From the NCBI GenBank assembly GCA_003452935.1, contig DMMY01000025.1:1-64000 (forward strand): a DNA stretch of 64,000 nt, given 5' to 3'. Below the pieces are notes generated by a model, which did not search any database, was not told where the DNA came from, and saw nothing but the letters and a program-made list of their open reading frames with translations. Below, in pieces: positions 8,251 to 16,149 of the stretch. Position 1 is the stretch's first letter, and every line of letters begins with the position of its first letter. The DNA is from Elusimicrobiota bacterium. GTDB taxonomy: Bacteria; Elusimicrobiota; Elusimicrobia; UBA1565; UBA9628. Both the position numbers and the translations under genes were made by a program.

Positions 8251-10218
8251 TCATATCAGGATGCGCGTGATATTCAAGACGGCCGCGGTGATCGTGGCCG
8301 CGGCAAGGTTGAACAGGATGACGCGAGCGGCATCTCTGAGGCCCAGCTCGCGCGCCAGCACTGAGGCCGAAGCCACGCAGGGCAGATAGAGCGACAGGAA
8401 GACGCAGGCCACGACCAATTGGCCGGGGCTCAGGCCGAGAGGGGCGAGCATGGCTATGGAAACGTCTTTGCGCAGGAATCCGAAGACCATGACCGGCGCG
8501 GCCGCGTCCGGCAGGCCGAGCCAGAAGCTGAAGACGGGCCCGCACCACTTCGAGATCGCCGATATGATGCCGGCGGCATCCAGAATGCTCAGCGTCAGCA
8601 TGCCCAGGGCGATGAGCGGGGCAGCTTCGCGCAAAAATGAGCGAACCGCCAGCCAAGTCTTGGACAGCAGCGTCTTCAGGCGCGGCCTCTGGTAGGGAGG
8701 GATCTCCACGAAGAGTTCCGGGGTCTCCCCCGCGAGAATTCGATGCAGAAGGACCCCGGCCGCGATGCCGACCGCGAAGACGATTCCAAAGACCGCGGCG
8801 ACGTAAGTCCAGCCGGATGGCGCCAGGATGCCGAAGATCATGGCGCTTTGCGGCATGCAGGGAGCCAGGAGCATCGTCAAAGCGACCGCTATGACCCGCT
8901 CGCGCCGGGTTTCCAGGACCCGTGCCGCCATGATGGCGGGAACCTTGCAGCCCAATCCCAAAGTGATCGGGATCGTGCCGTAGCCGTGCAGCCCGAGATG
9001 GTGCAGGGCGCGGTCTAAAAGCACCGCCAGGCGCGGCAAGTAGCCGAGATCCTCCAAGAAGCCCAATATGAAATGAAAAGACAAGATGTAGGGTAATACC
9101 GCCACCAAGGGCACATAGACGCCGGTGGTCAACAGCCCGAACGAGTCCAGGGGGTGCGGGGAAGCGCCCAGGAGTATCTCCCGCGCCAGCGGCATGGCCG
9201 GCAGAAAATCCGCGCCGCGCGCGAGCAGGGGCAGGTAGGCTCGATGGAAAACGGGATCGAGGAGCCAGCGGATCATGCCTTCTCCGAGAGTCCGAACGCA
9301 GAAGAATGATGCCGCCAGGACGCCTAAGGCCAGGGGCAGCCCTGTCGCGGGCCGGACCGAGATGTCGGCCAGGTATTCCCACAATGATGGATGCTTGTGT
9401 TCTATATGCTGGACTTGACGGCTCAGCTGTCCGATGAGCTTCCATCTCTCTTCATCCGTCTTGGGCAAATGCTTGCGGGGAGGAAGACCGTCTTTCATGA
9501 ACAGCCGAACGGCTCTTTCCAGTTCCGGCAGCCCTTCTCCGGTCACGGCGACGAAGGGGACGACCGGGACGCCCAATCTGTCGGACAGCGCCCGCGCGTC
9601 GATGCGGATGCCTTTGAGGAGCGCCATGTCCGATTTGTTGAGCAGGATGACCGAGGGGCGCTCGAGCCCCAGGATCTGCAGGGCGAAGAACAGGTTGCGC
9701 TCCAGGTTCGTGGCATCGACCACGATCGCCAGCAGATCGTAGCCGTCCGCCGATATGATCCGGCAAGCCACCTCATCGGCTTTTGAGGCGGGCTCCAAAC
9801 TGTAGATGCCGGGGACATCTACGATATTGAATCTGGCGCCCGCCAGGCGCGCTCCGCCGCTCAGATAGGACACGGTCGTGCCGGGATAATTCGACGAGAC
9901 CACGTCGAGCCCGGTAAGACGGGAGAAGACGACGCTCTTGCCCACATTCGGGTTGCCGACCAGGAGGAGCGTCCTGTTGTTGACTCTGACCTTGACGTGG
10001 GCGGCCAGACTGTGGCCCATGGCGACTTGACTGCCCAGAACCTCGACGATCAGCGGGCCATGCGCGCCCTGGCCGGCCAGCCGGCGCACAATCCGGCCCG
10101 GGTGCAGCCCCATGGCGCTCAGCTTCCGCCGGAAAGAATCCGCGCCGGTGATGGACTCGACCACTCCGCTGGATCCGGCGGCCATCTCCGAAAGAGCGGC
10201 CAACGAGGAAGAGTTCAT
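8251..10218 (-). CDS. feoB: FeoA-FeoB fusion, ferrous iron transport protein
   Basis: 655 residues. The first 75 form a FeoA (SH3-like) domain (LSAMGLHPGRIVRRL). The G domain then follows with P-loop GNPNVGKS near residue 90, DVPG switch II and NKSD. The membrane permease occupies the rest (LGLGCKVPAIMAARVLETRRER). The family imports Fe(II) across the inner membrane. ATG 10218 is chosen: it overlaps the fur stop as ATGA and has AGGGAAAAC upstream. The frame stays open farther upstream, but that part only mirrors fur. Transcription probably runs fur, feoAB, CDF gene. Confidence 0.95.
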   Translation of the reverse strand: MNSSSLAALSEMAAGSSGVVESITGADSFRRKLSAMGLHPGRIVRRLAGQGAHGPLIVEVLGSQVAMGHSLAAHVKVRVNNRTLLLVGNPNVGKSVVFSRLTGLDVVSSNYPGTTVSYLSGGARLAGARFNIVDVPGIYSLEPASKADEVACRIISADGYDLLAIVVDATNLERNLFFALQILGLERPSVILLNKSDMALLKGIRIDARALSDRLGVPVVPFVAVTGEGLPELERAVRLFMKDGLPPRKHLPKTDEERWKLIGQLSRQVQHIEHKHPSLWEYLADISVRPATGLPLALGVLAASFFCVRTLGEGMIRWLLDPVFHRAYLPLLARGADFLPAMPLAREILLGASPHPLDSFGLLTTGVYVPLVAVLPYILSFHFILGFLEDLGYLPRLAVLLDRALHHLGLHGYGTIPITLGLGCKVPAIMAARVLETRRERVIAVALTMLLAPCMPQSAMIFGILAPSGWTYVAAVFGIVFAVGIAAGVLLHRILAGETPELFVEIPPYQRPRLKTLLSKTWLAVRSFLREAAPLIALGMLTLSILDAAGIISAISKWCGPVFSFWLGLPDAAAPVMVFGFLRKDVSIAMLAPLGLSPGQLVVACVFLSLYLPCVASASVLARELGLRDAARVILFNLAAATITAAVLNITRILI

Positions 10219-10661
10219 GTTGTTTTCCCTTTGCAGCGGCGGCAGTACCCTGCGATCTCCAGGGCGTGACGCACCGGCAAGAAGCCGTGCCGCCTGGCTT
10301 CGGCATCTTGAAGGCGTTCGATATCGGGGTTGAAGAACTCGACGATGCGCCCGCAGCGCAGGCAGACCATGTGATCGTGGTGCGGGGTCCGGTTCCCGGG
10401 CTCGAACAGCCCTAAGGCTTGCGTGGGGGAGATCCGACGGCACAGGCCGAGGTCTTCAAAGAGCCGCAGGGTCCTGAAGACGGTCGCTCGTCCCATGCGC
10501 GGGAATCTGCGGCGCAGTTGGCGATGGATCGTTTCGGCCGATTCATGCCCGGATGCCGATGCCAGGTAGTCCAGGACTCGTCGCCGGGGAACGGTCAAGC
10601 GGCCGCCTTTATGGCGCAGGAGTTCGATCAGATTCGCAACAGGATGAGCTTGGGATGGCAT
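10215..10661 (-). CDS. Fur-family transcriptional regulator
   Basis: 148 residues: winged-helix N-terminal half (AETIHRQLRRRFPRMGRATVFRTLRLFEDLGL), then a metal-binding half with HHDH, CLRCG (CxxC) and a second CRRC pair near the C-terminus that should form the structural zinc site. Its position directly before feoAB makes it the likely iron-responsive repressor of this operon. Perfect inverted repeats lie immediately upstream. ATG 10661 is preferred; an in-frame TTG at 10682 falls inside the operator-like palindrome. PerR or Zur specificity cannot be excluded from sequence alone. Confidence 0.92.
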   Translation of the reverse strand: MPSQAHPVANLIELLRHKGGRLTVPRRRVLDYLASASGHESAETIHRQLRRRFPRMGRATVFRTLRLFEDLGLCRRISPTQALGLFEPGNRTPHHDHMVCLRCGRIVEFFNPDIERLQDAEARRHGFLPVRHALEIAGYCRRCKGKTT

Positions 10662-10664
10662 CTT

Positions 10665-10717
10665 ATTGATACGCAGTATCAATTATATAAAAAAATGAAC
10701 GCCGCATTTGCGTTCAT
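10665..10717 (-). promoter_or_regulatory. Fur-gene promoter with two operator-like inverted repeats
   Basis: Repeat 1 (10665-10683) is ATTGATAC-GCA-GTATCAAT, a 19-base palindrome the size of a Fur box. Repeat 2 (10695-10717) is ATGAACGC-CGCATTT-GCGTTCAT, with perfect 8-base arms. A TATAAT -10 box on the minus strand (10682-10687) overlaps repeat 1, so a bound protein would block transcription. The repeat centres are 32 bases apart, about three helical turns. Autoregulation by the Fur-family protein is inferred. Confidence 0.65.
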
Positions 10718-10863
10718 GTGCCGCCCGTGTGAATTCTATCTGGCTTGTCATTGATGGAGGCATGGGCGGGCTTGGCTCCGGGTGGCCGCAGCAGGGTGTT
10801 CCGGCATGGATCGAATGCTGTTTCATATGAAGAGGATAAATTGGTAATTTGAAAACCTCGCAT

Positions 10864-11295
10864 ATGACAGCATCAGCCATAAAGATTCTCTTCCTCTGCA
10901 CCGGCAACTCCTGCCGTAGCCAGATGGCGGAGGGTTGGGCGAGGATGCTCAAGAACGGCGTGATTGAAGCTTATTCCGCGGGAATCGAGCCCAGAGAGCT
11001 CCATCCCCTAGCCGTGAAGGTGATGGCCGAGGCTGGAGTGGACATCTCGCGTCAGAAGTCCAAGCATGTCCGAATCTTTAAGGATATTCCTTTCGATTTC
11101 GTCGTCACGGTCTGCGATCAGGCGCGGGAAAGTTGCCCGGTCTTCCCATATAAGGCCAAGATGGTGCATCGGAGCTTCGAGGATCCGGCCGCAGCCCAAG
11201 GAACGGAGGAGGAGGTTCTGTCGGTTTTCCGCCGAGTGCGCGATCAACTCAGGGATTTTATCGCCGGCCTGCCGGGGAGCGTTAAAGAAGGCTAG
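10864..11295 (+). CDS. arsC: Arsenate reductase, low-molecular-weight phosphatase fold
   Basis: 143 residues. The P-loop C12-TGNSC-R18 followed by SQMAEGWAR, and a pair of further cysteines (VTVCDQARESCPVF), match thioredoxin-coupled ArsC rather than a plain tyrosine phosphatase. The enzyme reduces arsenate to arsenite in the cytoplasm through a cysteine relay. No arsenite efflux gene adjoins it, although an osmC/arsR pair lies 24 kb away. ATG 10864 is chosen because the domain starts there; a TTG at 10849 is in frame. No clear ribosome site is visible. It is divergent from the fur operon. Confidence 0.9.
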   Translation: MTASAIKILFLCTGNSCRSQMAEGWARMLKNGVIEAYSAGIEPRELHPLAVKVMAEAGVDISRQKSKHVRIFKDIPFDFVVTVCDQARESCPVFPYKAKMVHRSFEDPAAAQGTEEEVLSVFRRVRDQLRDFIAGLPGSVKEG

Positions 11296-11441
11296 CCGCT
11301 GACGTCCTGTTCGGGTTATGGCCGGGGTAGGTCTTTGCGGGTTTCTCGCGTCAGCAGAAGGGCCCCTGACGGCGATGGCCAATCCGAATTTTATAACCGA
11401 CCCTGCCCTTGGAATCTTGCCGTTTTGTGGAAGACGTCACC

Positions 11442-12923
11442 TCAAGGCCGGGGAGCTTCCGTCGTTCGTAAGACGAAAGTCAGTCCGGGTGGCTCGGGAG
11501 ATGACGAGCACATGCCGTTGGGCGCCAAGGTCCCGGCTCCGGACGCGCGGACATCGAGCCCGGATTGAATCTCGCACGTGAGGGGGGCAGGGCGGGACTC
11601 GGGCGCGGACTCCGCGCTTACGGCTTGGAAGACGCTGGGCGCGTCCTGGCTGCAGTACGGCGCCGTGTCATGCGTGTCCAAATAGTCCATAGGCTTGGGC
11701 GCTGGTAATTCCGACGCCCCGGCTACCTGTCTCGGAGCGGAAAAGCCATGTATCTTGCCGATAATTCGATACACCAGGCCGGATATCTCCCGGATGACGT
11801 CCCCTCGCGACCTGAGCCAGCGCAGGTAGTGCCGGGCCCGGTTCTGCTTTTCGATGAGTCCGATGACGGTATAGGCATACTGCTGGCCGTCCGGCCCCTT
11901 GGCCAACAGCACCCCCATGTCGCCGCAGAGATGGCTGGTGCTGCCCGTTTTGCTGTAAACCTTGGTGTCCTCGGGCAGCGGCACTCCAGTGGAAATCCGG
12001 TCGCGCTTAGGCAGGGCCATCAGGCGCTTGATTTCGGCGGATCCCGGAAGCTCATCTTTCCATAGGGCCAGCAGAAACCGGCTGTAGTCCTGGGCCGAGG
12101 CTTTGTTGCGGTAGGTCCTGCCGTTGGAGGGGATATACTCGACGAGCTCCAGGTCTGTAAGCAGGTCCGGGTAGTTTTTGCGCAACAATTTTTTTACCGC
12201 GGCCGGCCCGCCCAACCGCCGCATAGCCCAGTTGGTCGCGGCGTTGTCCGAATGCTGGATCATTCTTTGCAGATACAAGCGGCTCTGGTCGTGGTAGGTG
12301 AACCGGCCTTCCTTGACCGCGTGCATGTAGGCCAGAGCCACGAAAGGCTTGATCAGGCTGCCGGCCTGGAACTTGAGGTCCGTATTTATCTCAACGAGTT
12401 TCTCGCCGGTGCTGAAATCATAGATGAACCAGGCTGTGCGCTCGTCCGAGGAGAGGCGCCCTTCGCGGCGCAGCTGCTTGATATGATCGTAGACCATGGA
12501 CTCGAGGTTGTGACGCTCCGCGGCCTGCTCCACCTCGGTCTCCTTGGCTTGTCTTGGGCTTTGGGGCTTGCGCAGCCCGTCGTCCATGATGACGGTCCAC
12601 TGCCGGGACTCCATGGGTGCGGCCGAGCCCAGGCCTTTGCGCCGCAAGATGCGGGAGTGCGCCGCAGCCGTCGCTTGCGCGCCGGCGGCGTCTCCGTGGC
12701 GCAGGTAAAGCAATGCGTAGACATCGCCGGCCTGGACCACGCGCAGGGCCTTGGCCACGCGGGGGCCCAGGGCCTTGGATACGGCCTTCTTGCGGGCGCG
12801 GACCGCGGCGAGGTCGGCGCTTGACAGGTAGGACACGTCGAAACGCGGTCTTGCCTCAGCGCGCAGGAGCGCGGGCAGGAATAGGCCGGTCGAGAATAAG
12901 ATGATTAGGCTGAAGCGATGCAC
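11442..12923 (-). CDS. Exported class A beta-lactamase-like serine hydrolase
   Basis: About 493 residues. A Sec signal peptide (HRFSLIILFSTGLFLPALLRAEA) is followed by about 150 residues of charged sequence without a recognised domain, then the penicillin-recognising fold with SLIK (Ser-x-x-Lys), HSDN and SKTGS motifs in the class A order. A Pro/Ser-rich tail of about 110 residues closes the protein. The motifs support an acyl-serine hydrolase in the periplasm. Class A beta-lactamases are about 290 residues, so the long flanks suggest a cell-wall or other role. GTG 12923 puts the signal peptide first; ATG 12992 is an alternative. Confidence 0.8.
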   Translation of the reverse strand: MHRFSLIILFSTGLFLPALLRAEARPRFDVSYLSSADLAAVRARKKAVSKALGPRVAKALRVVQAGDVYALLYLRHGDAAGAQATAAAHSRILRRKGLGSAAPMESRQWTVIMDDGLRKPQSPRQAKETEVEQAAERHNLESMVYDHIKQLRREGRLSSDERTAWFIYDFSTGEKLVEINTDLKFQAGSLIKPFVALAYMHAVKEGRFTYHDQSRLYLQRMIQHSDNAATNWAMRRLGGPAAVKKLLRKNYPDLLTDLELVEYIPSNGRTYRNKASAQDYSRFLLALWKDELPGSAEIKRLMALPKRDRISTGVPLPEDTKVYSKTGSTSHLCGDMGVLLAKGPDGQQYAYTVIGLIEKQNRARHYLRWLRSRGDVIREISGLVYRIIGKIHGFSAPRQVAGASELPAPKPMDYLDTHDTAPYCSQDAPSVFQAVSAESAPESRPAPLTCEIQSGLDVRASGAGTLAPNGMCSSSPEPPGLTFVLRTTEAPRP

Positions 12924-13207
12924 GCACGCGGGTCCGTTTCGGCTACGCCTGGGTCTATGAGATTGGCACTCAGGATGATAGCAAGAGTGCATGAGACTTT
13001 CAATGTCGCGATCGGGCGAGTTTTTGCGCTTTCAGTAATCTGTCCTGCGTGCGAAAAACCACGGCGTAACATTGTGCAATCGCCATTTCCTAATAATAGC
13101 CCTTAAAGGCTTGATCAAATTGGGCTCTATCGCGGCCAGTGAGGAATAACACGAGAGGCGGGATGGGCTCTTAAGAGACCATCACGGAAACGCGAGGGGC
13201 TTTTGTT

Positions 13208-13873
13208 TTACGAAGGGTTGCCCGACCGCCCCAGCAACGCGGCGGTGATGAAGGCGCGCATCTTGGAGGGGTGCTTGTGCCGGGTGGACTTTTCGACGCT
13301 GGAAGTCACGTCGACGGCAAAGGGCCGCCCCTGCATCGCGGCTTCGCGGACGTTCTCGGCCGTGAGGCATCCGCCCAAGAACACGGGCTTGCCGCGCGCC
13401 GCCGCGGCGGCCCCGAGAGCCCAATCGAATGGACGCGGACTCCGGCCGGGCTGGCTTTCAGCGGGGTCGCGGAGCAAGACATAGTCGATCGCGTCGCCCC
13501 AGCGGGGGATGTCGTCGAGCGTCTCGGGGCCCGGAAAGGCCATGGCTTTGATGATGAATGGGGGACACTCGGTGCTGGTTAGGGCGCGGCGTATGGCCTT
13601 GAGCCGTTGGGGCGTTTGGGCGCCGCCGATCTGGACGCCCTTGAGGTTCATTTCGGCGGCGATCCGCGCGATCTCCTTGGGGCTTTCGTCATCGAAGAGC
13701 CCGACCACCGCGGCGAACGCGGGCAGCGCGGGGATCCATTCTTTGGCTTCGGCCGACCGGACGTGTCGCGGGCTCCGCTTGCGGAAATCGACGCCGATGA
13801 AATGCGCTCCGTCGTTGAGGGCCCAGACCGCGTCCTCGCGGTTGGTGATCCCGCAGATTTTTACTTTCATCAT
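13208..13873 (-). CDS. trpF: Phosphoribosylanthranilate isomerase-like protein
   Basis: 221 residues of TrpF-type TIM barrel. KICGIT carries the catalytic Cys, SPRHV follows, and a late Asp (DYVLLRD) is in place. Several otherwise strong motifs are altered: the QLHG loop reads VQIGG and the phosphate site reads FLGGCLTAENV and AVDVTSSVE rather than the usual AGGL and DVSSGVE. It stands alone, with no trp genes nearby. It could be a working TrpF or a related barrel with changed substrate. The start is one of two adjacent ATG codons (13873 or 13870). Confidence 0.8.
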   Translation of the reverse strand: MMKVKICGITNREDAVWALNDGAHFIGVDFRKRSPRHVRSAEAKEWIPALPAFAAVVGLFDDESPKEIARIAAEMNLKGVQIGGAQTPQRLKAIRRALTSTECPPFIIKAMAFPGPETLDDIPRWGDAIDYVLLRDPAESQPGRSPRPFDWALGAAAAARGKPVFLGGCLTAENVREAAMQGRPFAVDVTSSVEKSTRHKHPSKMRAFITAALLGRSGNPS

Positions 13874-14206
13874 TCGCCTGAAATCCCGTGCCTGTTCCGG
13901 CGGCTATGTATTATACCGATTGCTGGCGCCTTCTATACAATCCCGCTCGGGTCATTGCGAGCAACGCCGGCTATGGTTTGAGATGCTTGCATCTTCAATG
14001 GCGTCCTGAAAACCAGCGTCGTATCGTCGCGGGAACATGATGGCGCCCCCATCCCAGATGCATTTCTCGCTTTTGTGAATCGTCGCGCCAAGCCGAGCGC
14101 GCTTCATTTTGGACCTGCGCGTTAAGGGAACATGGTTCGGCTCCGGGGTCTCAAGGACGGACCGGCTTCCATGTTTGATAGAATGCGTTGGCTTGAGGTG
14201 ATCATG
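13874..14206. other. Intergenic region between divergent genes
   Basis: These 333 bases lie between the trpF-like gene (minus) and caspase-like gene 3 (plus). A TATAAT box on the minus strand (13910-13915) is a plausible -10 for trpF. A GAGGTGA ribosome site at about 14195-14201 serves caspase-like gene 3. I see no gene or repeat in the rest. A long minus-strand open frame through here and caspase-like gene 3 has no protein-like character. Confidence 0.45.
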
Positions 14207-15592
14207 ATGACCAATAGATATCCGGCTCTCGTATTCATATGCGCGCTTATTCAGGCGGCCGGCTGCGTCGGCGTGACTTCCATGCCCGCGCGGCAGGACC
14301 CCTTCGCCGGACTGGGTCTCCCGCAGGCTCGAGGCGGCCATCAGAATTTGAGCGTCGCTCTCGTGGCTTCCGCCAACACCAAGGCCACGGTCGATTTCGG
14401 GCACAAGATGTTGGCCGGCAGCGCGACCGACAAGTGGCTCAAGCAGGAGTTCGAGCTTTTCCGGCGCAACTTCGGCAAGGCGGTCCACGCCGGGTCCCTT
14501 GCCGAGGCCTGGGCGGCCGGGGTGGACCTGGTGGCGGTCCTCGATGTCTACGATCAGACCCGCACCGCCTGCAAGTACGATGAGACCGCGGTCTTCCTCG
14601 CGCCCGGAGACGCCGAGATCGAGCGCATCCGCGCGGCGACCGACATCCCTTTTCGCGGCCCGTTTTCGATCAACGCCGTCCTCAAGGAGTGTGTCGAGGA
14701 CGTGCAGTCCCAGATCGAGCGCGGCATCCGCGAATCGAAGGCCCTGCGCGATTTCGCCCGGGCCAAGTCCGGCGCGGCGCCGGCCGCCGCTTCCGCTGCC
14801 GTCCCCGCGGCCAAGGCCCGGCCCGAGACCCTCCGGCCCGGCTTCCAAGGCAAGGCGGATGAGTCCTCGTTCGCGGTCGTCGTCGGGATCGAACGCTACT
14901 CCCGCATCGCGCAAGCGGACTTCGCGGAAAGGGACGCGCAGGCGATGACGGAGTACCTGCTGGCCATGGGGTTTGCGCGCCGCAACATCATCCACCTGGC
15001 CGGAGCGGAAGCCAGCTATTCCTCGCTCAAGAAATACCTGGAGTCCTGGCTGCCCAGGAACGTCCAGCCGGGCAGCCGCGTGTTCTTCTATTTCTCCGGG
15101 CACGGGGCGCCGGACGCGGCGACCGGCGAGGCCTATCTCCTGCCCTGGGACGCCGACCCGTCTTTCCTGAAGGACACGGCCTACCCTACGAAGAAACTTT
15201 ACGAGCAGCTTGCCGGCCTGCCTGCCAAAGAGGTCCTCGTGGCTATGGACGCCTGCTTCTCGGGCGCTGGAGGTCGTTCGGTCCTGCCCAAGGGCGCGCG
15301 GCCGCTGGTCGTGAAGTTGGAGACTCCGACTGCGCCGCGGAACATGACGGTATTCGCCGCGGCTTCGGCGGAGCAGATGACCAGCACCTTGGAAGAGCAG
15401 GGGCACGGGACGTTTACCTATTACTTCCTGCAAGGCTTGAGCGCCGCCGCCAAGGGCTCCGCCCAAGCCGTGACCGCGCAGAGCCTCTACGACTACCTCA
15501 AGCCCAAGGTCCAGGACGCGGCTCGCAGGCAGAATCGCGACCAGGATCCTGTCCTGCAGGGCCGAGGCGACAGGGAACTCGTCCGGTTCTGA
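14207..15592 (+). CDS. Caspase-like lipoprotein 3
   Basis: 461 residues. Signal peptide MTNRYPALVFICALIQ ends in the lipobox AAGC. Residues about 25-190 form a domain shared with paralogues 4 and 5 (RQDPFAGLG near its start, then LSVALVASANTKATVDFG and VDLVAVLDVYD). The caspase-like domain has His299 (SGHGAPD) and Cys350 (MDACFSGAGG). The C-terminus ends DRELVRF. Two adjacent ATG codons (14204, 14207) follow GAGGTGA; the second has the better spacing. An Ala/Pro-rich linker separates the two domains. Confidence 0.88.
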   Translation: MTNRYPALVFICALIQAAGCVGVTSMPARQDPFAGLGLPQARGGHQNLSVALVASANTKATVDFGHKMLAGSATDKWLKQEFELFRRNFGKAVHAGSLAEAWAAGVDLVAVLDVYDQTRTACKYDETAVFLAPGDAEIERIRAATDIPFRGPFSINAVLKECVEDVQSQIERGIRESKALRDFARAKSGAAPAAASAAVPAAKARPETLRPGFQGKADESSFAVVVGIERYSRIAQADFAERDAQAMTEYLLAMGFARRNIIHLAGAEASYSSLKKYLESWLPRNVQPGSRVFFYFSGHGAPDAATGEAYLLPWDADPSFLKDTAYPTKKLYEQLAGLPAKEVLVAMDACFSGAGGRSVLPKGARPLVVKLETPTAPRNMTVFAAASAEQMTSTLEEQGHGTFTYYFLQGLSAAAKGSAQAVTAQSLYDYLKPKVQDAARRQNRDQDPVLQGRGDRELVRF

Positions 15593-15780
15593 TCGCGTCC
15601 TGTGGCGAGGGAAGTCGGCGGTCAAGACGGTCCTTTAGACCAGCGGCCGCGCGCGTCTTCCAGCCCCGGCGGCGTCCGGGCCGAGGAATCTCCGCGAAGA
15701 CGACGGTGAAGCAGCCTGTTGCAACGCCGTGGTTTGGGACCGCGTCACAGGAACGGAACCTCTCCGACATATAAATAACA

Positions 15781-15816
15781 TTGACAAGAGCTTATAAAAA
15801 GCTTAGATATGATGAT
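15781..15816 (+). promoter_or_regulatory. merR promoter with a dyad between -35 and -10
   Basis: TTGACA (15781-15786) is a perfect -35. TAGATA (15804-15809) at 17 bases or TATGAT (15808-15813) at 21 bases can serve as -10. The inverted repeat AGCTT-ATAAA-AAGCT (15789-15803) fills the spacer, which is where MerR-type activators bind. ATG 15817 follows at once, with no ribosome site. Autoregulation is inferred. Confidence 0.55.
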
Positions 15817-16149
15817 ATGTCTATAGATCATAGTGATAAGCCGGGCCGCGGGGATATGCTCCTCACCATCGGTTCAGCCGCGGGGCTGTTGCGGGTGTGC
15901 CCGGCGACCCTTCGCATATGGGAACGGAAGGGATTGGTCCATCCCCGGCGATTGGGCCAGAACCGCTTCTACTCCGGGCAGGATATCCGGCGTCTGAGGA
16001 TCATCAAGGACTTGATCCAGAAGAAACGGCTGAATATCGAGGGCGTTAAGGCCGTGCTTGGCGCGCCTCGGTGTTGGGACGTGAAAAAATGTCTCCCTCA
16101 ACACAGGAAATCATGCTCGTATTTTATGAGGCATGGACCAGCCCAATGA
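15817..16149 (+). CDS. MerR-family transcriptional regulator
   Basis: 110 residues: a MerR winged helix (LLTIGSAAGLLRVCPATLRIWERKGLVHPRR, then RFYSGQDIRRLRIIKDLIQ) and a short tail with three cysteines (RCWDVKKCLPQHRKSC) that could bind metal. It lies immediately upstream of, and overlaps by ATGA, a three-gene metal efflux operon that it probably controls. The annotated start avoids a TTG at 15781, which is better read as the -35 box. ATG 15856 at MLLTIG is another possible start. The sensed metal is unknown. Confidence 0.85.
   Translation: MSIDHSDKPGRGDMLLTIGSAAGLLRVCPATLRIWERKGLVHPRRLGQNRFYSGQDIRRLRIIKDLIQKKRLNIEGVKAVLGAPRCWDVKKCLPQHRKSCSYFMRHGPAQ

Noticed and set aside
13952..15625. A 557-codon open frame on the minus strand across caspase-like gene 3
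   Set aside because: It mirrors a well-supported gene, is rich in Arg/Gly/Pro with no domain pattern, and is a by-product of high GC content.
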